NCBI RefSeq assembly: GCF_964355755.1
Contig: NC_092671.1
Location: 12,876,501 to 12,940,500, forward strand
Reading direction: 5' to 3'
Source of the DNA: Antedon mediterranea
Taxonomy: Eukaryota > Echinodermata > Crinoidea > Comatulida > Antedonidae
Length of the DNA stretch: 64,000 nucleotides
Shown here in pieces: positions 55,039 through 64,000 of the stretch; position 1 is the first letter of the stretch, and every line of letters begins with the position of its first letter. A program made the translations under genes and the position numbers. The notes under the pieces were generated by a model, which was not told the DNA's origin, did no database searches, and saw only the letters and a list, made by a program, of their open reading frames with translations.

Positions 55039-56034
55039 ATGGCCCGAGTAATAGAAACACTACATCCCGCCTTCATAATTATTGGTATAATTGGAATTTT
55101 GGGAAACACACTTGTCTTATACGTCTTAAGAAGCGTACGATCTCTACAAACCAATACTAACGTACTTATCCTCAATCAATCAATAATTGATCTATGCACA
55201 TGCGTAGTATTTTTAATGTACTATATGAGTTCTCCATTAGTATTTGATAACACATCAACCACCACAAGCATCTTTTGCTTCTTTTGGGAGTCTGGTTATA
55301 TGTACTGGTCTTTGTCATTTGCGTCGACAGCAAATTTAATATGCTTAAACCTTCAACGGTATGTTTCCGTTTTGCATTCGATAAAATACAAAAACAGTTT
55401 TACTGTGAAAAAAGCGCGTATAGTTCTCGCTGTACCTTGGCTTTACGGATTCATATTTTTATTATATTATGGCCTTTCGAATGAAGTGAATGAAAAAAAG
55501 GTTTGTGTACCAATTCGCTCAGCCACTGCTTCAAAGATATGGGGAATAGCTGTATTTATTTCTCAATGCGCGATTCCAATAATCTGTATATCTATCGTAT
55601 ATATAAGAATTGTTCTATTTCTACGATGTCACCGTGTTGTGTCTCGTTCTAACATAGGAATCGGAAATACAAACGGCATTGGAATGGCGGCATCCAAAAG
55701 GCGCGCGAATGTTGTAAAAACACTTTTTCTCATATGTGGCTGTTACTGTATATGTTGGACTCCAAACCAACTGTACTATCTATATATAAATATCGGCGAA
55801 ATTGAAGACTATAAAAAAAGTACATTTTTCCAAGTAACCCTTATTCTTGTTAATTTTAATGCCTGTATCAATCCTATAATTTATACGTGTAATTACAGCC
55901 AATTCAAACAAGGCCTTGCAAAATCATTTAAGAAATCGTGCTGTTTTGGTAGTAATGTTAATGATAATCCAGCGAATGCAAACAGTGCGATGGCAAGAAA
56001 CGATAACAACCCAATTTCAACAATATTCCATTGA
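55039..56034 (+). CDS. Class A (rhodopsin-like) orphan GPCR, intronless
   Basis: A single 331-codon exon encodes a seven-helix receptor. The N-terminus before helix 1 is only about ten residues. Hallmarks: GNTLVLYVL in helix 1; NQSIIDL with the helix 2 aspartate; a helix 3 cysteine (IFCFFW) and an extracellular loop 2 cysteine (KVCVP); QRYVSVLH where DRY is expected; CWTPNQLYYL in helix 6; NPIIY in helix 7; then a CC pair and a short Ser/Asn-rich tail. An in-frame TGA 18 nt upstream supports the start. Peptide-receptor-like by overall look, but the ligand is unknown. Echinoderm genomes hold expansions of short intronless class A receptors ('surreal' GPCRs in sea urchin), which may be where it belongs; that is inference. 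Confidence 0.9.
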   Translation: MARVIETLHPAFIIIGIIGILGNTLVLYVLRSVRSLQTNTNVLILNQSIIDLCTCVVFLMYYMSSPLVFDNTSTTTSIFCFFWESGYMYWSLSFASTANLICLNLQRYVSVLHSIKYKNSFTVKKARIVLAVPWLYGFIFLLYYGLSNEVNEKKVCVPIRSATASKIWGIAVFISQCAIPIICISIVYIRIVLFLRCHRVVSRSNIGIGNTNGIGMAASKRRANVVKTLFLICGCYCICWTPNQLYYLYINIGEIEDYKKSTFFQVTLILVNFNACINPIIYTCNYSQFKQGLAKSFKKSCCFGSNVNDNPANANSAMARNDNNPISTIFH

Positions 56035-56143
56035 GCTAGCTGTAAAGGGGAAAATACATAACGTTTGCTTTCCCTGCCGCAGACTAATAATTGTGCATGT
56101 GATATTTATTAGTGAAACATCTGGATCTCTGTTTAGTATTAAG

Positions 56144-56261
56144 AATATTCTTTTTGATGATCCAATATATTGTGTCGATGAACCAGCGAAAGCTCAAGTA
56201 TAAAACGTAAGTTTACGATGTTATTCAAATATAGGCCTATTGGATCATCAAAAAGAATATT
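56144..56261. repeat. Perfect 22-bp inverted repeat downstream of the GPCR
   Basis: Arm 56144-56165 starts AATATTCTTTTTGATGATCC and arm 56240-56261 is its exact reverse complement, separated by 74 nt. It begins 110 nt after the GPCR stop codon and is likely transcribed in its 3' UTR. It may be a hairpin or the ends of a tiny MITE. Confidence 0.8.
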
Positions 56262-58631
56262 TAGGCCTATCGATGTTTATTAATTATGTTTGCCCGTGTA
56301 ATAGATCAGTTAGCAAAGAAACTAAAAAAACAATAGTTACCCAGCCTTAAAAACATTTTCATTCAAATATTATAGGTCTATCCCGAGAAAGAGAATTGTT
56401 GACATTTGACATCGTGAGGCTTTTAGGCCTATAGTAATATTATTGTCGTTGTTAAGCTGTTCAGATAGATGTTCAGTAACATCATATATTGGAGTCGAGC
56501 TTTTTAGAGTTGAATAAAATAAAGTTTTGCAAGGTTTAATTTGAATCGAATGGTGTGTCATTAATTTGAAATACAAATTTTAAATTATAATCAGATTTAA
56601 ATAATATCATTATAAATTTGAATGTTAAGTGATGGACGTGATGTAATGTTTACCTTTGTAATTCGTAACGTTTGTTTTGTGTTTTATTTTATGTAAATAT
56701 ATTTTACTACATGATTTCATTCATTGCATTGTTGCGTCAACGCGCCATAAGCAGCTCATTTTTTATAGGAACCAGCGCAATATAAGATTTCGTATTACAG
56801 TATTTATGATTAAAATATCAGCATAGTTTAGTTTTTATTCACTTTTACACACAAACTATAAGCAAATAAACTGATGATGGGGCAGCGTAAATGACACACA
56901 GAAAAATATAAGAAATATAATATAGAAAATTCAGCCTATAAACAGGTAATTCTAATTCAGTAGAACTTCGGCCAACTAAATTATTAAAACATTGAAATTT
57001 AGTGAATAAATCAGGTTTTTTTTTTATTTTTGTGGCAATTTCATTCATTAATATCATGTATAATGATGCATAATAAAATGATTGTACATAATGAATACAT
57101 AATTATAATCATTTACTTACTGTTTTAGAAGAAATTATAGAAGTGTAAAAAGGTAATTGCAATAGATATAAATAACTGTACTGTAAATATAATGTAATGT
57201 AATGGACTTTAGGCCTATATCATGTGACACGCAAATCCATACATTTATTATCATTGTTAATATTAATTTTATTGAGTTATTTTTATTTTACAAGGTTTTA
57301 ATAGATCATTACTTTAAATGTTATTTATATTGTTTATGAATATATAACATAGTAAAGATAAATATGATAATAAATGTCGATTAATGTAAACCCAGCAATC
57401 CTTGAGTATTGCGAGAAATAATAAATCAGGTATTGCCAATTAATTGTATTTATTTAATTGTATTAATTGTATTTAAGAGTAATTAACTAAAATAATCTGA
57501 TATGGCTATCTGATATCCAGAGCAGTATTCCTATGAGACCATTTATTATAAGTACGTGTGAATTCAAATGAATGGCGTAAAGTATCAAGCTTCATAAAAT
57601 GTAGGCTAATTCTTTGTTCTATGCAATTATATAATTCCTCCGCAAAGTAGGCTGTGATCGCATCGTTTATTAGTCTCTGTGTGTTTGTCTGTTTGTAAAA
57701 ACTTTTGAAAGGGATTTTGGCTAAATTAGTCACCAGATGCAAAGACATAGGTTTTTTGCCAGATGGACTTAGGTCCACGGTAAGACCACATTACATGTTT
57801 TGGAGGTATGTTTTATGCGTGCTAATATAATACACAACTGAGCATGCATTAGCCTTCTTTAGAAGCTGACGTATCGCGCTTCAGAAAGTACGTATCGCGC
57901 TTCAGAAAGTACGTTGTGAATAAAGCTCTATAACTATATACCGTTTTGAGTACTGTGTTCGTGTGAATATAATACAGTAGTATGTAAAAATCATTAGTTA
58001 CGTGACCTACCAACAATTTTATAAAATTACGCTTTTAAACTGGAAATCATGTATATTAGTAATTACCATTTAGTGCTCATCATAAACTTAACACACACGT
58101 TTGCGCGCTTACAATTTTGAAATGGCTAAACTTATTTTTTGACGAAATTAGAGCACGTCCGGATCACGATTCAGAATCCCGATTCAGGATCAGTTTTTAC
58201 TTACTAACACTGGTGGAGGTCACAACTATCCGATTGCTTTTTTGTTATGTTTGTTTATGTATTTAGGAAAATTGCCATGGATAACCATAGGCGTATCCAT
58301 TCACTATCCTTCTTAAAGGTGGTTATCCTGTTCACAAGACAAACATAATTATACAAAAGATGCTCTACAGTAAACAAATTTGTAACAAAATATTTTGAAA
58401 TGTTGCAACAAAACCAAATAAAAAAAACAACTTTTTTCTTGATTTAGACACTTTAATGTCCATATTCCTAAACTTGCTACTAATCTCAAATTTAAGAGCA
58501 ACCTATATAATAAAGTATTTATACAACATTTATCAAACTTATATTATAATTACAGTAAAAAACACCTATTACTAAATCCATATTTATCTTTTCAACAAAA
58601 TAAAAAAATACTAATAACACGTACACTGAAA
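56262..58631. other. Gene-poor region between the GPCR and the satellite array
   Basis: AT-rich. An AATAAA at about 56512 could end the GPCR transcript. A 21-nt unit starting ACGTATCGCGCTTCAGAAAG is present twice in tandem at about 57869-57911. A 90-codon minus-strand frame (57506-57778) ending SHRNTALDIR is not recognised and lacks a clear splice acceptor. Confidence 0.45.
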
Positions 58632-60126
58632 TGTTGTTTTGCTGATAGATACTCAATAATGGTTGTTTTGCTGATAGATACTCAATAATGGTTGTTTTGC
58701 TGATAGATACTCAATAATGGTGGTTTTGCTGATAGATACTCAATAATGGTTGTTTTGCTGATAGATACTCAATAATGGTTGTTTTGCTGATAGATACTCA
58801 ATAATGGTTGTTTTGCTGATAGATACTCAACAATGGTTGTTTTGCTGATAGATACTCAATAATGGTTGTTTTGCTGATAGATACTTAATAATGGTTGTTT
58901 TGCTGATAGATACTCAATAATGGTTGTTTTGCTGATAGATACTCAACAATGGTTGTTTTGCTGATAGATACTCAATAATGGTTGTTTTGCTGATAGATAC
59001 TCAATAATGGTTGTTTTGCTGATAGATACTCAATAATGGTTGTTTTGCTGATAGATACTCAATAATGGTTGTTTTGCTGATAGATACTCAATAATGGTTG
59101 TTTTGCTGATAGATACTCAATAATGGTTGTTTGCTGATAGATACTCAACAATGGTTGTTTTGCTGATAGATACTCAATAATGGTTGTTTTGCTGATAGAT
59201 ACTCAATAATGGTTGTTTTGCTGATAGATACTCAATAATGGTTGTTTTGCTGATAGATACTCAATAATGGTTGTTTTGCTGATAGATACTCAATAATGGT
59301 TGTCCCGTTTTGCTGATAGATACTCAATAATGGTTGTTTTGCTGATAGATACTCAATAATGGTTGTTTTGCTGATAGATACTCAATAATGGTTGTTTTGC
59401 TGATAGATACTCAATAATGGTTGTTTTGCTGATAGATACTCAATAATGGTTGTTTTGCTGATAGATACTCAATAATGGTTGTTTTGCTGATAGATACTCA
59501 ATAATGGTTGTTTTGCTGATAGATACTCAATAATGGTTGTTTTGCTGATAGATACTCAATAATGGTTGTTTTGCTGATAGATACTCAATAATGGTTGTTT
59601 TGCTGATAGATACTCAATAATGGTTGTTTTGCTGATAGATACTCAATAATGGTTGTTTGCTGATAGATACTCAACAATGGTTGTTTTGCTGATAGATACT
59701 CAATAATGGTTGTTTTGCTGATAGATACTCAATAATGGTTGTTTTGCTGATAGATACTCAATAATGGTTGTTTTGCTGATAGATACTCAATAATGGTTGT
59801 TTTGCTGATAGATACTCAATAATGGTTGTTTTGCTGATAGATACTCAATAATGGTTGTTTTGCTGATAGATACTCAATAATGGTTGTTTTGCTGATAGAT
59901 ACTCAATAATGGTTGTTTTGCTGATAGATACTCAATAATGGTTGTTTTGCTGATAGATACTCAATAATGGTTGTTTTGCTGATAGATACTCAATAATGGT
60001 TGTTTTGCTGATAGATACTCAATAATGGTTGTTTTGCTGATAGATACTCAATAATGGTTGTTTTGCTGATAGATACTCAATAATGGTTGTTTTGCTGATA
60101 GATACTCAATAATGGTTGTTTTGCTG
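58632..60126. repeat. 29-bp satellite array, about 51 copies
   Basis: Near-identical head-to-tail 29-nt units (TGATAGATACTCAATAATGG plus a T-rich nonamer). Variants are few: CAACAATGG in several units, one CTTAATAATGG, a 1-nt deletion in the T run at about 59130 and 59656, and one 5-nt insertion near 59305. A partial unit recurs at 60164-60178 after a unique spacer. The array ends 137 nt from the VPS25 stop codon. There are no spacers between units, so this is a tandem satellite. Confidence 0.97.
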
Positions 60127-60262
60127 TTGTTGTTTTCTTTAGGATCTTGCATGTGACAATATAAGATACTCAATAATGGTCTTTAAAATATCTTAATTAT
60201 AGTACATGAATTGTTTATATTGTCAATATGGAAATAATAAATGTTTTTGAAATAAAATGCAT

Positions 60263-62979
60263 TCAAAAGAATTTTACACCCTCGTTGCCATCAAATGAAA
60301 TCATCTCAGCTTTATGTTGTCTTTGTAGTGATTCTAATGAACGTTTTAAAAGCCAATCTTCAAGTCCAGAAAATTCTTTAAAAAAGACAAAACCAAAATT
60401 AAATTAACTTTATTGAATTGATTGATTGAAACAAAATGATGAAATTTGATCATTTGAATTGTGAAATGCAAGAAATGACTTGAGTTAACATTGGATTTCA
60501 ATAGTTGAAAACACATCAGAACCACACTACCTTTGGGACCAAACAAAAGACGTCCCTTGTCCTGTCTCAAATGAGGTGTTTTACTGTAATAATTTGGAAT
60601 TTAGGCACAAAATTATCCATAAACGTTTGCTGTCACAAATTGAGTCTTGCAGATTAATTCTATTTAATTAATTAAGTACATAAAACATTGCAACTATTGA
60701 TATTTTATAGCCACAAATATGATTTAAAATGATAATAATGATAATATAAATAATGGGGAAATTCTCCTACCTTCTGATTTAGAATCGTCACCATGTGTGA
60801 TTTCAAACAGTGTGCATACTGAATTTAAAAACCCATTTTTTGAAGCCTGAATAAAGTTATTTTATAAAAGTTATTTTTAAAAATAAAATGTTTATTTATT
60901 TATATAAGAAAAAAACCAAAACGCATAGGCATACAGTATATTTCAATTTAATATAGAATTAAAGAAATATCTTTTACTTAAATATTAAACATTTCATTTT
61001 TATTACCTCCGCCAAGGAGGTTATGTTTTCACCCCTGTATGTTTGTGGGTGTGTTTGTGTGTGTGTTTGTGTGTGTGTTTGTGTGTTTGTGTGTGTGTCT
61101 GTGAACAGCCTGGAGGCCACAGTTTTTATCCGATTCTAACCAAATTTGGACACAATGATCTATGCCCAAAAAGCTCGGACGAGTTCGAATTTGAGGGGGA
61201 AAGGTCATAGGTCAAGGTCACAACTAACAAAAAACTATTTTACTGCCTAGAGACCACAGTTTTGATCCGATTCTCACCAAACTTAGCCACAATGATCAAT
61301 GACACATCATATAATTGTGGTTAAATTTTGAAGGGTCAGGGTCAAAGATCAATGTCCACAAAAAAAAAAATAAAAAAAAACCCTCAGTGGGACTTGAACC
61401 AGCGATCTCAACTGTGAGAGGCTGGATACATAACCATTACACCACACTGTCATCCACAACTTTGTAGTGTGCAGTTAACATATTTACACTTAGAACTAAT
61501 AAAAAAAAATGTAAAAAAAAAATATTCAGGGGGCATTTTATGTTGGGGAATTTTACAGTAGGCGGAGGTTTGTACTCTCGGAGTACCCTCTAGTTATTAT
61601 ATATTATTACTGATGCTTCATGATTCTCACTCTCTTTAATATTATTTTTTGTAACCATGTTAAATGGCCAACTGAGACAAGTTCACTCCTAGGATGGTCC
61701 TCATTTTTTAGCTCTGTATTATTTGTATGGCATTTGATGATGTTGAATTTGAGTTAATAGCTGAACTGTAATATCCGTAATGTGCTTTGTACAATGATGC
61801 TTACCCATTTATAAATAAGTTTCCCCCATTCGTCTGGTGTTCTCCACATTAACAAACACCTAGATTTTGTTTTATCCGTCCATTCTACATTTCCTATCAA
61901 TAGTAATAAAATATTTAATAAAAACGCATGGATACCACAAATAAAAGGATATAGACTCTTTAGCTCAAAACATTCCTCCTGTCGATGTACAATATATAGT
62001 ACTGCAGGGGGTCAAACTGGGCTAATCCAGGATGTTGGGAAGTTGGCCCAACATGATCACCTTCCAAAAGTTTGAAGAACTGAACCTACCTCTTGCTTTC
62101 AACTCTTCTAGAACTCTGTAAACTCCATCTAAAGGCAGCTTCCCTATCATAATGTTTAAGTAAAACACTAAATAAAAGTTAACTAGAGTCTATGTTCTGA
62201 TGATTATGATGATTTGGACAATGATGTCGATAATGATATGTGTTCAATTTTACTTCTGCCGTATTAACTCAAAAGGATACTGTTAATTTGTGAATTTGAG
62301 AATGGAGGATTTGTTGATGACTCTTTCACATCTAGTTGAAATATTTTATTTTGTTGAGAAAACAACAAGACCAAGTCACACCAGCCTTCAATTTGTTTTT
62401 TCTGCGTTTCAAGATTAGGTTGAATTCTGTGATAACATAATAATATGGAAATAAATGATGATGTAAAATATTAACATTCACTAAAAAATAATAAATAAGA
62501 TAGGAAAACCATTTAATACTAGGCCTAATAATTAATAAATAAATATCATCTCAACTCAATCATGAATTTTTAATTCTAAAAGCCATTACCATTATGAATA
62601 ACAATACATATAAATAAAATAATAACTATAACATTAACTAGAATCAAGCCTATCAAGCCTAGACTGTAGTGTTAAGCCCAACGTACGTCGTCTGCAGCAC
62701 TCACATGGAACGAAACGTCCCTCTCACTCTCCTCTCAGCCAGCCTGGCTGCTGGAGAAAGTGGTTTCTGTCATCTGACGCTCTAGTAGTAGGCCTACTAG
62801 AAGAACTGGAATTGTTTGCAGTTCTTATATTATAATAAACAATTTAATTGATAATTTAATATACAAATATAACAAGACAATTTATGGTTACAGGAGAAAG
62901 TAAATAATTATCAATTAGGTTATCCTTACGTGAAAAAAGGAGGAAAATTGTACTGCCAAGGCCACTCCAAATTACCCAT
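60263..62979 (-). CDS. VPS25: VPS25, ESCRT-II subunit
   Basis: Six in-phase exons encode 175 residues (human 176): 62979-62930, 62426-62281, 62143-62090, 61893-61805, 60846-60771, 60375-60263. VPS25 is the two-copy subunit of the Y-shaped ESCRT-II complex. It is built of two winged helices and recruits the ESCRT-III subunit VPS20/CHMP6 at endosomes. Diagnostic runs are MGNLEWPWQYNFPPFFT (the PPXF motif that binds the VPS22/VPS36 core), WRTPDEWGKLIYKW, LFEITHGDD and HKAEMISFDGNEGVKFF at the C-terminus. All match the human protein in order and spacing. Intron 4 holds a repeat of about 600 bp. The 3' flank runs within 137 nt into a satellite array, and no AATAAA was seen before it. Confidence 0.95.
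61003..61594. mobile_element. Repeat element with ACCTCCGCC inverted ends in VPS25 intron 4
   Basis: The ends ACCTCCGCC (61005-61013) and GGCGGAGGT (61561-61569) are inverted. Each is beside a small palindrome (CCTCCGCCAAGGAGG; ACTCTCGGAGT). Inside are a (GT)n microsatellite at 61045-61100 and the phrase CCACAGTTTTGATCCGATTC in two versions. A tRNA-like segment lies on the minus strand at about 61383-61452. Elements with this look are common in marine invertebrate genomes; the class is not settled from one copy. Confidence 0.65.
61383..61452 (-). other. tRNA-like segment inside the repeat
   Basis: On the minus strand, GGTGTAATGGTTATG resembles box A and GGTTCAAGTCC box B. The T-stem has mismatches and the acceptor pairing is partial, so it is judged a tRNA-derived promoter or relic, not a functional tRNA gene. 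Confidence 0.5.
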
Positions 62980-63162
62980 TTTGTCTGCTTATACTGAACA
63001 TGCGCATATCGTCGGTCGCATATTGTGTGTGTGTGTGACGTACGTGTGTGGTGACGTGTGTGTCGGGGGGGGGGGGTGGGGGGAGGGAGCACACACGATG
63101 TTAATTATATTATTTAAATAAACAACAAATACAAATAAACATGAATAAATAAATATTGTTGA
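62980..63162. other. VPS25 5' flank with GT and poly-G tract
   Basis: Immediately upstream of the VPS25 start lies a (GT)n-like run (63024-63062), then a long G run (about 63065-63088) on the plus strand. The G run could form a quadruplex about 90 nt from the start codon. No exon was seen. Confidence 0.5.
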
Positions 63163-63311
63163 AAGTTACCGGGAGAATAATTGTTCGCCAATTGTTGTAA
63201 GGTCATTATTTATAAATACAGTATTAGTAATTACTTATAACCGGAAGTCATTCGGTAATTATTTATAAATAATGACCTTTAACAATTATCATAATTATTC
63301 CGGTAACTTCC
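63163..63311. mobile_element. Small MITE with about 50-bp inverted arms
   Basis: The left arm starts AAGTTACCGG and includes AAGGTCATTATTTATAAATA. The right arm is the reverse complement (TATTTATAAATAATGACCTT ... CCGGTAACTT). The total of about 150 bp is almost all palindrome, with a short AT-rich loop. Confidence 0.75.
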
Positions 63312-63334
63312 GTGACCCCATATTTTTAGATCGA

Positions 63335-63812
63335 CCCGATCGTCTCTCTAGAACCCGGTCGTGTGTCGTGAATCGACCTGATCCCCGGTCGTCTCTGTGT
63401 CGGTAACCTCTCTGTCGAGTCCCACGTCTGGCTGGCCTGGGTAGGCCTTTATTTCTTTCGTGGTAAATATACCTTTCTTATATAGGCTTAGCTAGGACAA
63501 GACCTAGGCTAGGCCTAGTTGATAATAAATAATATAATCATGTGACTCTTTTAGGCCTAGGCCTAGGCCTAGGCCTATCTTTTTTCAAAAAAAGACAAAA
63601 GCAAAAGATTATGCTAGGCTAGGCCTACTAGGCTAGGCCTAGCCTAGACCGGTTATCAGACGATCAGGACCACGGACGATCGGGCCCACTTCAAGACGAT
63701 CGTGACCAAATCGTGAGACGATCGGGCCCATCAAGGGTGAAAGACGATCGGGCCCAGAGACGATCGGACCCAGACGATCGGGCCCAACAACAAACAAGAC
63801 GATCGGGCCCAA
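63335..63812. repeat. AGACGATCGGGCCCA motif clusters in opposite orientations
   Basis: Eight copies of AGACGATCGGGCCCA or one- to three-base variants lie at irregular spacing in 63656-63812. In 63335-63408 the same motif appears inverted and more decayed (GACCCGATCGTCT, CCCCGGTCGTCT). Between them lies a TAGGCCTA tract (63550-63580). Motif arrays facing each other suggest subterminal repeats of a mobile element, though an upstream regulatory cluster is possible. Confidence 0.7.
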
Positions 63813-64000
63813 AACATTCTCGGGAAAATAAATAAATACGCGAATACTAACAACACAATAATAACAATCAAAATCAATCACATTTTATTCATAAATCGAG
63901 AGTATGGGTAAGAAATTCTTAAAACCAGTAGGCCTAGTGTTAATTATGGGAAAATTATGATAAATCAGAAAAAATCTAATTAACCTTTTAATTAAAATCT

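Noticed and set aside
58632-60126. CRISPR-like regular repeat
   Set aside because: The units abut without spacers and the host is an animal genome; it is a tandem satellite.
63639-63881. 80-codon frame with repeated GPIV/GPDRL peptides
   Set aside because: Translation of the AGACGATCGGGCCCA motif cluster. Uneven spacing and lack of a splice or coding context make a real repeat protein unlikely.

Overview
The window is AT-rich eukaryotic DNA with short exons, GT-AG introns, and many SINEs and MITEs. The genes match vertebrate orthologues exon by exon, and the gene content and style point to an invertebrate deuterostome. An echinoderm is my best guess, from the abundant TAGGCCTA-type repeats and a short, intronless class A GPCR; the species cannot be fixed from sequence alone.

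Layout. Five protein genes lie on the minus strand and one on the plus strand. (1) 170-12040, minus: VPS8, the CORVET tethering subunit. Thirty-seven exons are present and the last part (most of the RING finger) lies off the left edge. (2) 14512-32538, minus: MED1-A, a Mediator subunit 1 gene of 16 exons and 1896 codons. (3) 34701-36976, minus: TMEM41A, 5 exons, 251 residues, complete. (4) 39419-49956, minus: MED1-B, a second complete MED1 gene of 16 exons and 1803 codons, with exactly the same intron positions and phases as MED1-A. (5) 55039-56034, plus: an intronless rhodopsin-like GPCR of 331 residues. (6) 60263-62979, minus: VPS25, the ESCRT-II subunit, 6 exons, 175 residues, complete.

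The most unusual content is the MED1 pair. The paralogues are old: their introns do not align by eye and their disordered C-terminal halves have diverged. Yet their last roughly 160 coding nucleotides are almost identical, synonymous sites included, which looks like gene conversion. MED1-A keeps both LxxLL nuclear-receptor boxes; MED1-B keeps only the first. Two complete, differently equipped MED1 genes flanking TMEM41A suggest subfunctionalised Mediator-nuclear receptor coupling.

Mobile and repeated DNA includes a 1035-bp PIF/Harbinger-like element carrying Myb/SANT-like and probable transposase remnants, and a related 277-bp MITE. There is also an 800-bp fold-back element built from TTGCGCAA palindromes, a MITE family with GCTCTGTCTACACTATC ends, and several tRNA-derived SINEs. 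A non-LTR retrotransposon remnant, a 1.5-kb array of a 29-bp satellite directly downstream of VPS25, and a cluster of AGACGATCGGGCCCA motifs near the right edge complete the list.

No operon-like logic links the genes. VPS8 (CORVET) and VPS25 (ESCRT-II) both serve endosomal sorting, but their proximity more likely reflects old chromosomal linkage: as I recall the human map, VPS8 and TMEM41A are both at 3q27 and MED1 and VPS25 are both on 17q. All exon boundaries were read by eye from splice signals, reading-frame continuity and remembered family similarity.
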